DNA of 64,000 nt, taken from the NCBI RefSeq assembly GCF_000826545.1, contig NZ_CDME01000002.1:2117187-2181186 (forward strand), written 5' to 3'. Within the stretch, counting starts at the first letter, position 1; each line of letters begins with the position of its first letter. Position numbers and translations under genes: made by a program. This DNA is from Kibdelosporangium sp. MJ126-NF4. Lineage in GTDB: Bacteria > Actinomycetota > Actinomycetes > Mycobacteriales > Pseudonocardiaceae. The notes beneath the pieces were generated by a model. That model was not told where the DNA came from and searched no databases. It saw only the letters and a program-made list of their open reading frames with translations. Of this stretch, positions 36,150 to 46,300 are shown in pieces.

Positions 36150-37601
36150 TCAGGACTTGGCAGCCGCCGCGCGACGGCGGGACAGCGCGTCGACTGTGGC
36201 CGCGACCAGGAGCACGATGCCGGTGATGATGTTGATCTCGGCCGCTCCGTAGTTCAGCAGGATCAGTCCGTTCTGCACGACCGCGATCACGGTGCCACCG
36301 ATCACCGCGTCGGTGATCTTGCCCTTGCCGCCGAACAGCGACGTGCCACCGATGACCGCGGCGCCCACCGCGAACAGCAGGGTGTTGAGCGCACCGGCCT
36401 GCGGGTCGACCGACCCGATCTTGGAGGAGTACACGATCGCGCCGATCGCGGCCAGCGACGAGCTCACCACGAACACGCTGGCCTTGATCTTGGACACGTT
36501 GATACCGGCGCGCCGGGCCGCCTCAGCGTTCCCGCCCACCGCGTAGATGTGCCGCCCGTAGCGGGTCCGGTTGAGCACGTACATGCCGATGACCATGATG
36601 CCAAGCACGATCGGCACGACGTACGGCACGCCCTCGTTCGCGATCTCGGTCAGCGACCGGTTGATCGTGAACACGTACGTGCCGACGACCGTCAGCACGG
36701 CGATCGCGGCGACCTTGGCCAGTGCGATCGGCGTCGGCTGGGTGACCAGGCCGCTGTTGAGCCGCTTGAAGTGCTGCCCGAGCGTGACACCGGCGTATCC
36801 GCCGACCACGATCACGCAGAAGATCCAGCTGCCCGTGACGCTCAGGTTGCCGTTGGCGACCGCGTTGAGCGTCGGCGACTGGGCGCTGATCGGCAGCGTG
36901 CCGCCCTCGCCGATGAGCTTGAGGATCACGCCCTGCCATGTGATGAACAGCGCCAGTGTCACCACGAACGACGGCATGCCGATCCTGGCCACGAGGAAAC
37001 CGGTGATGCAGCCGATCGAGGCACCGACGGCGATCGCCAGCAGCATCTCCAGCCACGGGTTGGCGGGCACGCCGATCAGGGTGATCAGCAACGCGATCAG
37101 CGCGAAGGCCCCGCCTGCCCAGATCCGCATCAGCAACGCGAGGCCGATCGCGACGACCAGCAGCACGCAGAACACGTAGAACACCGTGGTGCCCAGGCCA
37201 CCGAGCAGGTTGCCGTTGCGCACCAGGTGCAACGCCATGACCGCGGCACAGACACCGGACGCGGTGCCCGCGGCGAGGTCGATCTCGCCGATCAGCAGCA
37301 CGAACACCAGGCCCATCGCGATGATGACGGTGCTCGCGCCCTGCTGGAACAGGTTGGCGATGTTGGTCAGCGACAGGAAGACGTCCGACTGCGTGGCGAA
37401 GTAGATCACCAGCACGATCAGACCGGCCAACGCGGGCAACGAGCCGAGCTCGCCGCCGCGCACCCTGGCGAAGTACTCGCCGATCGCCTCGCCCGTCGTC
37501 TTCGACGTGGTGTCGATCCCGAAGTCGGCGATCGCGCCACCGGGCCGTTTCGCTTCCTCGGGCGCGCTCTGCGTGCCGGTCGCGGAAGGCTTGTCAGTCA
37601 T
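36150..37601 (-). CDS. Sugar ABC transporter permease (XylH-like)
   Basis: The 483-residue inner-membrane permease has a polar N-terminus of about 45 residues and then some twelve hydrophobic helices. Features include TVIIAMGLVFVLLIGEIDLAAGTASG and GGNAEAARRAGINVSKIKASVFV, the loop that docks with the ATPase. The length and GEIDLAAG motif fit the longer XylH-type members of the ribose/xylose permease family. It functions with the ATPase and binding protein encoded just upstream. Confidence 0.9.
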   Translation of the reverse strand: MTDKPSATGTQSAPEEAKRPGGAIADFGIDTTSKTTGEAIGEYFARVRGGELGSLPALAGLIVLVIYFATQSDVFLSLTNIANLFQQGASTVIIAMGLVFVLLIGEIDLAAGTASGVCAAVMALHLVRNGNLLGGLGTTVFYVFCVLLVVAIGLALLMRIWAGGAFALIALLITLIGVPANPWLEMLLAIAVGASIGCITGFLVARIGMPSFVVTLALFITWQGVILKLIGEGGTLPISAQSPTLNAVANGNLSVTGSWIFCVIVVGGYAGVTLGQHFKRLNSGLVTQPTPIALAKVAAIAVLTVVGTYVFTINRSLTEIANEGVPYVVPIVLGIMVIGMYVLNRTRYGRHIYAVGGNAEAARRAGINVSKIKASVFVVSSSLAAIGAIVYSSKIGSVDPQAGALNTLLFAVGAAVIGGTSLFGGKGKITDAVIGGTVIAVVQNGLILLNYGAAEINIITGIVLLVAATVDALSRRRAAAAKS

Positions 37602-37637
37602 TGCGTGGGGTCCAGTTCGTGTCCGAAGGTAGCCAGG

Positions 37638-38414
37638 TCAGATGGTCACTGCGTCGGGCCGGGCGAGGCCGAGCTCGCCGGACCGCCCGGCGGTGATCAG
37701 CTCGACCACCTGCGTGTTCGTCACTTCCTTCGTCGGCACCTGCGCGACCATCCGGCCGAGGTACAGGGTGGCGATCCGGTCGGCGACCTCGAACACGTCG
37801 GCCATGTTGTGGCTGATCAGCACGACGCCGAGGCCCTGCTCGGCCAGCCTGCGGACCAGGTCGAGCACCTGGCGGGTCTGGGCGACGCCCAGTGCGGCGG
37901 TCGGCTCGTCGAGCAGCACGACCTTGCTGTTCCAGAGCACGGCCTTGGCGATCGCCACGGTCTGCCGTTGCCCGCCGGACAGCGACGCGACCGGCGTGCG
38001 CACGGACTTGACCGTGCGGACCGACAGCGACGCGAGCGTCTCGCGCGCCGCCTTCTCCATCGCGGACTCGTCGAGCATCCAGCGCGTACCGCGTTCCCTG
38101 CCGAGGAACATGTTCTGCACGATGTCGAGGTTGTCGGCCAGTGCGAGGTCCTGGTAGACGACCTCGATGCCGAGCTGCGCGGCGTCCTTCGGCCCGCGGA
38201 TGTGCACCTCGTTGCCCTGGAATGTGACGGTTCCCGAGTCGTGACCGTAGATCCCGGCGACGCACTTGACCAAAGTGGACTTCCCGGCACCGTTGTCGCC
38301 GACGAGCGCGGTGACCTCGCCCGCGCGCACGGTGAAGTCCACGTCGTGCAGGACGTGGACCGGGCCGAAGCTCTTGTTGAGACCCTTGATCTCGAGGATC
38401 GGATCACTACTCAT
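37638..38414 (-). CDS. Sugar ABC transporter ATP-binding protein (single-domain, XylG/FrcA-like)
   Basis: A 258-residue ATPase with Walker A GDNGAGKSTL (about 37-46), the signature LSGGQRQTVAIAKA, Walker B VVLLDEPTAAL and the H-loop segment LGVVLISHNM. Most pentose ABC systems use a fused double ATPase of about 500 residues; this one has a single domain and must dimerise, as in FrcA-type systems. All motifs are intact, so it is not a truncated gene. The ATG at 38414 fits the usual N-terminus PILEIKGLNKSFG. Confidence 0.92.
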   Translation of the reverse strand: MSSDPILEIKGLNKSFGPVHVLHDVDFTVRAGEVTALVGDNGAGKSTLVKCVAGIYGHDSGTVTFQGNEVHIRGPKDAAQLGIEVVYQDLALADNLDIVQNMFLGRERGTRWMLDESAMEKAARETLASLSVRTVKSVRTPVASLSGGQRQTVAIAKAVLWNSKVVLLDEPTAALGVAQTRQVLDLVRRLAEQGLGVVLISHNMADVFEVADRIATLYLGRMVAQVPTKEVTNTQVVELITAGRSGELGLARPDAVTI

Positions 38415-38490
38415 GGTGGTTACTCCGTGATGGGCCCGGGACTGGTGCCAGTCGGGGGCAGGCACCAGCCCCGGGAGATTCGGGCGACTA

Positions 38491-39615
38491 CTAGGAAATA
38501 CCTGCCGCGGCGCACAGCGGCTGGACGTCGCCGGTGCAGACCTCGGAAGCCTTGACGTACCCGGCGGTGATGACGTCCTTGACGTTGGCCTTGGTGATCG
38601 TCTGCGGCGTCAGCAGCACCGACTTGACCTGACGGTTGCCGGTCGGGTCGTTCTCGGTCTGCGTGGCGATCGCGTCGGCTGCGGCGGTGTCGCCCTTGGC
38701 CAGCGCGGCGGCCAGCCTGGCGGCTGCCTCGGCCTCTTCCTTGATCGGCTTGAAGACGGTCATGTACTGGTCGCCGCGCAGTACGGCCTGCAGACCGGCC
38801 GGGGTGGCGTCCTGGCCGGTGACCGGGACCTTCAGTCCGTTCTTGGTCAGCACGGTGATGACCGCGCCCGCGAGGCCGTCGTTGGCGGCGACGACACCGT
38901 CGACCTTGCCGCCGTTCTGGGTCAGGAACTGCTCGAAGTTCCGGCCACCGGCCTGGTTGTCCCAGTTGTCGATCTTCTGGGAGCGGACCAGCTTCAGCGT
39001 GCCGTTGTCGTACAGCGGCTTGAGGACCTTCTGCTGACCGGCGTAGAACAGCGTCGCGTTGTTGTCGGTCGGGGCGCCCTCGATCTCGATGACCTGTGCG
39101 CCCTGCTTGCCTTTCAGCGCGGTGGCCAGCGCCTCGCCCTGCAGCTCGCCGACCTTGGTGTTGTCGAAGGACACGTAGTACTTCGCGCTGCTGCCGAGGT
39201 TGAGGCGGTCGTAGTCGATCACCGGGATGCTGGCGTTGGCGGCCTTGGCGGCCACGGTCTTGCCGAGCTCGCTGTTGATCGACGCGATCACCAGCACCTT
39301 GACCTTCTGGGTGATCATGCTGTCGGCCAGCCGGGTGAAGGTGGCGGTGTCACCCTGCGCGTTCTGGATGTCCGCGTCGAGGCCCTGTGCCTGCATCGCG
39401 GCCTTGAGCATCGGCTTGTCGAAGCCCTCCCACCGGGCGGAGGTGGCGGTCTCCGGCAGGATCACGCCGATCTTGGCGCCGCCGCCGGACGGTGCGGGCG
39501 CCCCCGAAGTGGTACCACCGCCGGCGGGCGCCGGTGCCTCGTTGGCCCCACAAGCCGAGAGCACGAGGGCGACACCCGCACCCACGGCGGCGAGGGCAAG
39601 GGTCTTGCTGCGCAT
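38491..39615 (-). CDS. Sugar ABC transporter substrate-binding lipoprotein (XylF-like)
   Basis: The 374-residue exported lipoprotein has a signal ending in the lipobox LVLSAC (Cys about residue 21), a Gly/Pro/Ala linker, and a type-1 periplasmic sugar-binding fold. The fold contains IGVILPETATSARWEGFDKPML, DSMITQKVKVLVIASIN, VIDYDRL, YVSFDNTKVGELQGEAL and VVAANDGLAGAV. Best resemblance is to xylose-type binding proteins (XylF/ChvE), so D-xylose or a related sugar is likely. First gene of the operon; palindromic candidate operators lie upstream. Confidence 0.9.
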   Translation of the reverse strand: MRSKTLALAAVGAGVALVLSACGANEAPAPAGGGTTSGAPAPSGGGAKIGVILPETATSARWEGFDKPMLKAAMQAQGLDADIQNAQGDTATFTRLADSMITQKVKVLVIASINSELGKTVAAKAANASIPVIDYDRLNLGSSAKYYVSFDNTKVGELQGEALATALKGKQGAQVIEIEGAPTDNNATLFYAGQQKVLKPLYDNGTLKLVRSQKIDNWDNQAGGRNFEQFLTQNGGKVDGVVAANDGLAGAVITVLTKNGLKVPVTGQDATPAGLQAVLRGDQYMTVFKPIKEEAEAAARLAAALAKGDTAAADAIATQTENDPTGNRQVKSVLLTPQTITKANVKDVITAGYVKASEVCTGDVQPLCAAAGIS

Positions 39616-39658
39616 TCGTCGTCGTCCTTCCAGAGGGACTGAATCGGAACCAGGGGAA

Positions 39659-39675
39659 TGTTGTGCGCCACAACA
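39659..39675. promoter_or_regulatory. 17-bp palindromic operator candidate upstream of the xylF-like gene
   Basis: TGTTGTG and CACAACA flank a CGC centre as a perfect inverted repeat, 44 bases before the binding-protein start. Position and symmetry suit a repressor site for the ROK protein or another sugar regulator. Confidence 0.5.
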
Positions 39676-39757
39676 TATGTCCGGCACCCGCGTGACCGGA
39701 AGCACACTGATTCGATTCAGAAGCCATTCTTGGCTACGAACTGGCAACGGCGAGAGA

Positions 39758-39773
39758 ACTGAAGTGCTTCAGT
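39758..39773. promoter_or_regulatory. Second inverted repeat upstream of the xylF-like gene
   Basis: ACTGAAG and CTTCAGT flank a TG centre about 145 bases before the binding-protein start. It could be an upstream operator half or a distinct regulator site. Confidence 0.35.
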
Positions 39774-40074
39774 AATCTGAACAGTGACAACGCCATCACC
39801 CGAGGTGAGTGATCCACAGTGGTCCGCCGGCCCCGGGAAGGCACTCCGGACGCACCCGGCCCGAATTTGTTGCGACCGACGACGAGAGGGCACCGAATAC
39901 CGGGCGTTGTGCGTTGCTGATCACCGAACACGGGTTTGTTGGCGCACTGCCCGGCCACGCCCGCTCAGGCCGCTCGACCCCCGGTCATACGCCTGCGAGC
40001 GCGCTCCCACGGCACCACGGGACCAGCAACGAGAACACTGTCCCAGTCACTCGCAACAAACTCGTGCCGACGAC

Positions 40075-41835
40075 TCACCACGAGCGCAGCGTGACGATGC
40101 GCTCCTCAAGCTGCTCGACCGACGCCATCGCGGTCGGCGGGCCGCCGCACTGCCTGCGCAGATCCCCGTGGATGACGCCGTGCGGCTTGCCTGTGCGGTG
40201 GTGGAACATCGCGACCAGCGTGTTCAGTTCCTTGCGCAGGCCGTTCAGGCGTTCCTGCACGGACTGCGGGCGGTTCTCCACCGGTGCCGCAGGCCGCGCG
40301 GCCTGCTCGGCGTGCTTGCGGCTGCGGGACGCCAGTTGCTTCTCCTGGCGCTGCTGCAACAAGGTCCGGACCTGCTCGGGTTCGAGCAGACCGGGCAGGC
40401 CGAGGTACTCCTGCTCCTCCTCGGACCCGACACCGGCGGCCGTACCGAACGACGACCCCTCGTAGATGACCTGGTCGAGCTCGGCGGACGCGCCCAGCGA
40501 CGTGAACGGCTTCTCGTCCTCGCCCGGCTCGTCCTCGGTCCGGTTGGCGGCCGCGAGCAGCTCGTCGTCCCAGCCGTCCTTCTCGCGGTGCGGCTTGCCC
40601 AGGACGTGGTCGCGCTGTGCCTCCATCTGACTGGCCAGTTCCAGCAGCACCGGCACACTCGGCAGGAAGACGCTCGCCGTCTCGCCCTGGCGCCGGGCAC
40701 GCACGAAGCGACCGACCGCCTGCGCGAAGTACAGCGGGGTCGACGCGCTGGTCGCGTAGACGCCGACCGCGAGACGCGGCACGTCGACACCTTCGGACAC
40801 CATCCGGACCGCGACCATCCAGCGGTCGCCGGAGTCGGCGAACTTCTTGATGTTCCCCGACGCCTTCGGATCGTCCGACAACACGACCGTCGGCATCTCA
40901 CCGGTGGCCTTCTCCAGGATCCGGGCGTACTCACGGGCCGTGGTCTGGTCCGAGGCGATCACCAGGCCGCCCGCGTCGGGCACGCCACCGGCCCGCAGCT
41001 GCCGCAGCCGCACGTCCGCCGCGTTGAGCACGGCGGGCATCCACTCGCCGCTCGGGTCCAGCGCTGTGCGCCACGCCCGCGCGGTCTGCTCCTGCGTCAT
41101 CGGCTCGCCCAGCCGGGCGGTGAACTCCTCCCCCGCGTTGGTGCGCCAGGAGGCCTCGCCGGAGTACGCCATGAAGATGACGGGACGGACCACGCCGTCA
41201 CGCAACGCGTCCGAGTAGCCGTATGTGTGGTCGGAGACGCTGCGCATGTGCCCCGCGCCGTCCGGCTCGTAGTTGACGAACGGGATGGGCGAGTCGTCAC
41301 TGCGGAACGGCGTCCCGGTCAGTGCCAGGCGGCGCACCGCCGGGGTGAAGGCCTCACGGATCGAGTCACCCCAGGACTTCGCGTCGCCGCCGTGGTGGAC
41401 CTCGTCGAGGATCACCAGGGTCTTGCGGTTCTCCGTACGCACCCGGTGCAGCGTCGGGTGCGCGGCGACCTGGGCGTACGTGACCGCCACACCCCGGTAG
41501 TCGCGGGAGGTCTGGCCCTGGCCGTTGGTGAAGTTCGAGTCGATCGGGATGCCGAAGCTGGTCGCCGATTCGGCCCACTGGTGCTTGAGGTGCTCGGTCG
41601 GCGCGACGATCGTGATCGACTCGACCGTTCGGTCCGACAGCAACTCCAGCGCGAGCCGCAGTCCGAACACCGTCTTGCCCGCACCGGGTGTCGCCACCGC
41701 GAGGAAGTCCTTCGGCTTGGCGGCCAGGTACTTCGTGATCGCGCGGCGCTGCCATGCGCGCAGCGGGCGCTGTGCTGGCGACGGAGCCTCGGTGGGCACC
41801 GGCTGAGCCGGGGGCGCGTAGTCGGGCGCTACCAC
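40075..41835 (-). CDS. DEAD/DEAH-box superfamily II helicase
   Basis: A 586-residue SF2 ATPase. The N-terminal motor has RAWQRRAITKYL (Q-like), ATPGAGKT (motif I, about 48-55), IVAPTEHLKHQW (Ia), LVILDEVHH (II) and LALTGTPFRS (III). The C-terminal motor has GLVIASDQTTAREYA, VRMVSEGVDVPRLAVGVYAT (V) and QAVGRFVRARR (VI). The last 170 residues are charged and partly helical. It looks like the UvrB/ResIII-type helicases common in actinobacteria; its nucleic-acid substrate is unknown. GTG start. It diverges from the YihY gene. Confidence 0.88.
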   Translation of the reverse strand: MVAPDYAPPAQPVPTEAPSPAQRPLRAWQRRAITKYLAAKPKDFLAVATPGAGKTVFGLRLALELLSDRTVESITIVAPTEHLKHQWAESATSFGIPIDSNFTNGQGQTSRDYRGVAVTYAQVAAHPTLHRVRTENRKTLVILDEVHHGGDAKSWGDSIREAFTPAVRRLALTGTPFRSDDSPIPFVNYEPDGAGHMRSVSDHTYGYSDALRDGVVRPVIFMAYSGEASWRTNAGEEFTARLGEPMTQEQTARAWRTALDPSGEWMPAVLNAADVRLRQLRAGGVPDAGGLVIASDQTTAREYARILEKATGEMPTVVLSDDPKASGNIKKFADSGDRWMVAVRMVSEGVDVPRLAVGVYATSASTPLYFAQAVGRFVRARRQGETASVFLPSVPVLLELASQMEAQRDHVLGKPHREKDGWDDELLAAANRTEDEPGEDEKPFTSLGASAELDQVIYEGSSFGTAAGVGSEEEQEYLGLPGLLEPEQVRTLLQQRQEKQLASRSRKHAEQAARPAAPVENRPQSVQERLNGLRKELNTLVAMFHHRTGKPHGVIHGDLRRQCGGPPTAMASVEQLEERIVTLRSW

Positions 41836-42003
41836 GTCTCTCTCGGCTCCTTTCTCGCAGAAATACCCTCAGTGCGTGTCCCGCTGGACTCGTTGAGGGC
41901 TATCGCAGCCTACCTTCCGGCCGCCGGGCGCGCCGCACCCTCACCGGTCCACGGGCGGGTCGAGTCAGCCAAATCACGATCCATGGACCATGCTTGGAGC
42001 GCT

Positions 42004-43152
42004 ATGAGCGACCAGCATCCGCCACCGGCCGACGACGCGCCCCCGCGTCGAGGTCCTGGTGGGCTGGTCAGGCGGACCCTGAAAAGGGCGTGGAAGGGCA
42101 GCATCTTCTCGGAGGCCGCCGAAGCGGCGTTCTGGCAGACGTTGTCGCTGCCGCCGCTGCTGCTCGGACTGCTCGGCAGCCTCGGGTACGTGTCCAGTTG
42201 GCTCGGCCCGCAGATCCTCAAGGACGTGCAGGCCAGGATCATCGGCTTCTCGAACACGATCTTCAGCGACAACGTGGTCAAGGACATCGTCACGCCGACG
42301 GTCGAGGACATCCTGCGCAACGGCCGCGGCGAGGTCGTGTCGATCGGCTTCCTGCTCTCGCTGTGGGCCGGTTCGTCGGCGATGTCGTCCTTCGTCGACG
42401 CGATCACCTCCGCACACGACCAGTACACCGTGCGCAACCCGGTGTGGCAGCGGATCTTCGCGCTGCTGCTGTACGTGGTCAGCCTGGTCGGCCTGATCGT
42501 CGGCCTGCCGCTGCTGGCGCTGGGCCCGGACATCCTGCCGAACTTCTTTCCCGACTCCTGGTACGACCAGGTCAAGTTCTACGTCAACCTGCTGTACTAC
42601 CCCACGGTCGGCATTCTCGCCCTGCTGGCCGTAACAACGTTGTACAAGCTCGCGCTGCCGCGGAAACTGCCGTGGCACCGGGGCGTGCCCGGCGCGGTGC
42701 TCGCGGTCGGGGTGTTCCTGCTCGCCAGCAGCCTGCTGCGGTTGTACATCTCGTGGATCACGACCACCGGCTACACCTACGGCGCGCTCGCGACGCCGAT
42801 CGCGTTGCTGTTGTTCACCTTCTTCATCGGTTTCGCGATCGTGCTGGGCGCGCACTGCAACGCCGCGATCCAGGAACTGTGGCCCGCCAAGATGACCAGG
42901 CGGCAGCGGCGGCGCTGGCGGCGGCTGGAGATGGAGCGCGTGGCCGAGCACATCCGGTCCGACAGCTCGAACACCAGGTCGAACAGCGCGCCCGGCGGGG
43001 ACGCCAGTGTGGACAGCCATGACACAGTCAACCTGGGCGACGCCCAGGAAAACGCCAAGAACGCCGCGCCGCAGCCAGGGTCGGGGCCAGGGTCGGAGTC
43101 CCCGCAGGGGCCAGCGGGGTCATCCTCACGGCCAACGCGGACTCATCCCTAG
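42004..43152 (+). CDS. YihY/virulence factor BrkB family membrane protein
   Basis: The 382-residue protein has a polar N-terminus, about six transmembrane helices, and a long hydrophilic Ser/Gly-rich tail. The helices include AAFWQTLSLPPLLLGLLGSLGYV, FALLLYVVSLVGLIVGLPLLAL and ALATPIALLLFTFFIGFAIVLGAHCNAAI. The closing helix with GAHCNAAI and the early EAAEAAFWQ helix mark the YihY/BrkB family, whose function is unsettled. ATG at 42004 is preferred (GGAG four bases upstream); an in-frame ATG lies at 41983. Confidence 0.85.
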   Translation: MSDQHPPPADDAPPRRGPGGLVRRTLKRAWKGSIFSEAAEAAFWQTLSLPPLLLGLLGSLGYVSSWLGPQILKDVQARIIGFSNTIFSDNVVKDIVTPTVEDILRNGRGEVVSIGFLLSLWAGSSAMSSFVDAITSAHDQYTVRNPVWQRIFALLLYVVSLVGLIVGLPLLALGPDILPNFFPDSWYDQVKFYVNLLYYPTVGILALLAVTTLYKLALPRKLPWHRGVPGAVLAVGVFLLASSLLRLYISWITTTGYTYGALATPIALLLFTFFIGFAIVLGAHCNAAIQELWPAKMTRRQRRRWRRLEMERVAEHIRSDSSNTRSNSAPGGDASVDSHDTVNLGDAQENAKNAAPQPGSGPGSESPQGPAGSSSRPTRTHP

Positions 43153-43204
43153 GTACCACCCGGAAGTCAAGCCGTGGGTGCATGTCCACGCGCGCCCGCT
43201 GTGC

Positions 43205-43308
43205 CAGGCTCTGAAGCATCGCCCAAGGGGCACCGGGCGATGTGTTTGCTGGAGCCTGCGTCGTGGCGGGAGGGCAACCCGCTCAACGACGCAGGCTCCG
43301 TCTTTTTT
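43205..43308 (+). promoter_or_regulatory. Attenuator-like leader of the RND transporter gene with competing hairpins
   Basis: Two exclusive pairings can be drawn. In the first, 43205-43212 pairs with 43251-43258 and encloses a perfect 8-bp hairpin (43217-43224 with 43235-43242). In the second, 43251-43263 pairs with 43287-43299 as a 13-bp stem with an inner 5-bp helix, followed by a run of six T residues. The second is a terminator and the first would prevent it. The transporter ribosome site begins only about ten bases after the T-run, so a promoter could hardly fit in between. This fits transcription attenuation or a riboswitch; no known class was recognised. Confidence 0.55.
43251..43308 (+). 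terminator. Intrinsic terminator just upstream of the RND gene
   Basis: A 13-bp perfect stem (43251-43263 with 43287-43299) with a 23-base loop is followed by T-rich sequence including six consecutive T residues (43303-43308). It lies 99 bases after the YihY stop and 25 bases before the RND start, so it may terminate YihY, regulate the RND gene, or both. Confidence 0.85.
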
Positions 43309-43332
43309 CTCGTTTCCAGAGGGGGAACCTCC

Positions 43333-46300
43333 GTGTGGTCGCTGGCGCGATTAAGCCTTGCCAATCGGAGCCTGATCGGCCTGATCACGCTCGCCATCAT
43401 CGGCTTCGGCGCGTTCGCCGTGCCTTCGTTGAAGCAGCAGCTGTTCCCGTCCATCCAGCCGCCGACCGCGATGATCGTCGCGAGTTATCCCGGCGCCGCA
43501 CCGGACACGGTCAGCTCACAGGTCACTGAACCGATTGAGGCAAGCCTGCAGGGCACCGAGGGCCTCGAGAAGATCAGCTCCGAGTCCGCGGAGGGCGTCT
43601 CGTCGATCGTGGCGCAGTTCAAGTTCGGCACGGACATGGACCGCGCGGCCGACCGCATGCAGCAGGCCGTCAACCGTCTCGGCACGCAGCTGCCCAAGGA
43701 CGTGCGGCCGACCGTCACCGCGGGCAGCACCGAGGACTTCCCCGCAGTCGTCCTCGCCGCGGGCACGACCGGGGACCAGCAGAAGCTCGCGGACCAACTG
43801 GCCACCTCCGCGGTGCCCGAGCTGAAGAAGATCGCGGGCGTGCGGGACGTGCGGGTGACCGGCGCCGCCAAGGAAACCGTGACGATCACAGTGGACTACG
43901 CCAAGCTCGCGGGGGCGGGCGTGGAGCCGACCGCTGTGGTCACGGCGTTGCAGTCGGCCGGCAAGCCCGTTCCGGCGGGTTCGCTCACCGAGGGCACCAA
44001 GACGCTGACCGTCCAGGTCGGCGGCCAGTTGGCGTCCGTCGACGCGCTGCGCGACATGTACCTGGCCGGGCAACGGCAGCCGGTGCGGCTGGCCGACATC
44101 GCGACCGTCGAGCCGCGACTGGCCGACGCCACGTCGATCACGCGCACCAACGGCAAACCGAGCCTCGGCCTCTCGATCATGATGACCGGCAACGGCAACG
44201 CCGTCGACATCTCCAACGCGGTGCGGGACAAGCTGTCGGGCATCGGCACGGCCGTCGGCGCCGAGCTGACGGTGATCTTCGACCAGGGCCCGTACATCCA
44301 GGAGGCGGTCAACGGGCTGACCACGGAGGGCCTGCTCGGCCTGGTGTTCGCGGTCGTGGTGATCCTGCTGTTCCTGCTGTCCGTACGGTCCACTTTGGTC
44401 ACCGCGGTGTCCATTCCGTTGTCGGTCCTGGTCGCGTTGCTCGCGTTGTGGACAGGCGATCTGTCGTTGAACCTGCTGACGCTCGGCGCGTTGACCATCG
44501 CCGTCGGCCGCGTGGTCGACGACTCGATCGTGGTGCTGGAGAACATCAAACGACATCTGGCCTACGGCGAGGGCAAGCAGCGCGCGGTGCTGGACGGCGT
44601 GCGGGAGGTCGCGGGCGCGGTGACAGCGTCCACGTTGACGACCGTCGCGGTGTTCCTGCCGATCGCGTTCGTCAGCGGCATCACCGGCCAGTTGTTCTCG
44701 CCGTTCGCGATCACGATCACGGTGGCACTGCTGGCTTCCCTGATCGTGTCGCTGACCATCGTGCCGGTGCTGGCGTACTGGTTCCTCAAGCCGCCGAAGC
44801 CGGGCACCGACATCGCCGTGATGCGCGAACAGGCCGAGGCCAAGGAACGGCGCAGTGTGCTGCAGCGCGCGTACGTCCCGGTGATCCGGTTCGCCACGCG
44901 GCGCAGGCTGACGACGTTGCTGATCGCGCTGGTGATCCTCGGCGGCACGTTCGGCCTGTTGTCCAGGCTGAACACGAACTTCCTCGACGACAGCGGCTCC
45001 ACCAGCATGACGGTGAGCCAGAAACTCCCGCCTGGCAGCAGCATCGCCTCGCGGGACGACGCGGCCAAGAAGGTGGAGAGCGCGCTGGCCTCGGCCAGGG
45101 AGATCGAGGCCTACCAGGTCACGATCGGCTCCGAGCCCGGTTTCAGCGGCGAGGTGAGCTCGGTCAACCAGTTCCAGGTGACGTTGCGCAAGGACACGGA
45201 CACCAAGGCGCTGCAGGACCGGCTGCTGGCGCGGTTCAAGGGCGAGCAGGGTGTCGGCGAGGTCAAGGTCGGCGGCGACGGCGGCGGGTTCGGCAACAGC
45301 GACGTGAGCGTGGTCGTCAGGGCACCCGACGACGAGGCGCTGCGGGCCGCCGCCGAGCAGGTGCGCGGGAAGGTCGCCGCAGTGCCCGGCTTGGCGGAGG
45401 TCACCAGTGACCTCGCGGTCAGCGCGCCACGGGTGCAGATCGACGTGAACGAGCGTGCCGCCGCGGCGGCCGGGCTCAGCGCCGACGCGGTCGGCCAGCT
45501 CGCGGGCCAGGCGATCGCCGGGTTCCCGGTCGCGGAGGTGTCCATCGGGGGCGACCGGCGCCAGCTCGTGCTGCGCTCCGGCACACCGCCGAAGGACGTC
45601 GCGGCGATCAGGACGATGCCACTGCTGACCCCGACCGGCGTCGTCCCGCTGGAGCGGGTCGCGAAGATCCAGACGGTCGAGGGCCCGGTGGTGGTCAAGC
45701 GTGCCCAGTCGGAACGCAGCGCCACCATCACGGCCAAGCCGGTCGGCAAGGACCTCAGCACGGTCAACACCGAACTGGACACCGCGCTCAAGGGAGTGAC
45801 GCTCGGCGGCGGCGCGACCTACGCGATCGGTGGCGTGAGCGCCGACCAGCAGGAGGCGTTCGGCGACCTCGGGCTGGCGCTGCTCGCCGCGATCGTCATC
45901 GTGTTCACGATCATGGTGGCCACGTTCCGCAGCTTCGTGCAGCCGCTGATCCTGCTGGTGTCCATCCCGTTCGCGGCCACCGGCGCGTTCGGCCTGCTGC
46001 TGCTCACCGACACGGCGCTCGGCCTGCCCGCGATGATCGGCCTGCTGATGCTGATCGGCATCGTGGTGACCAACGCGATCGTGCTGATCGACCTGGTCAA
46101 CCAGTACCGCAGGCAGGGCATGGGCATCCAGGAGGCGGTGATCGAGGGCGGCAGGCGCAGGCTGCGGCCGATCCTGATGACCGCGTCGGCGACGATCTTC
46201 GCACTGGCGCCCATGGCGTTCGGCGTGACCGGCGAGGGCGCGTTCATCGGCAAGCCGCTCGCCCTGGTCGTGATCGGCGGCCTGGTCAGCTCGACGCTGC

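Larger units (their letters stand above)
39616..40074. other. Regulatory gap upstream of the sugar ABC operon
   Basis: These 459 bases contain two inverted repeats (listed separately) close to the binding-protein gene. The remainder, about 39780-40074, borders the 3' end of the helicase gene. I see no supported gene in it. Confidence 0.5.

Noticed and set aside
37638..38414. Truncated xylG pseudogene
   Set aside because: Walker A, signature, Walker B and H-loop are all intact in one domain of normal single-domain length.
39784..43152. A single 1122-codon plus-strand reading frame
   Set aside because: Its first two thirds run antisense through the SF2 helicase, which has all expected motifs; only the YihY part from 42004 is real.
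43205..43300. A SAM-type riboswitch, suggested by GGGCAACC in the leader
   Set aside because: The surrounding helices and conserved core of SAM riboswitches are not there; the motif is in the loop of the terminator hairpin. Kept only as an unclassified attenuator.
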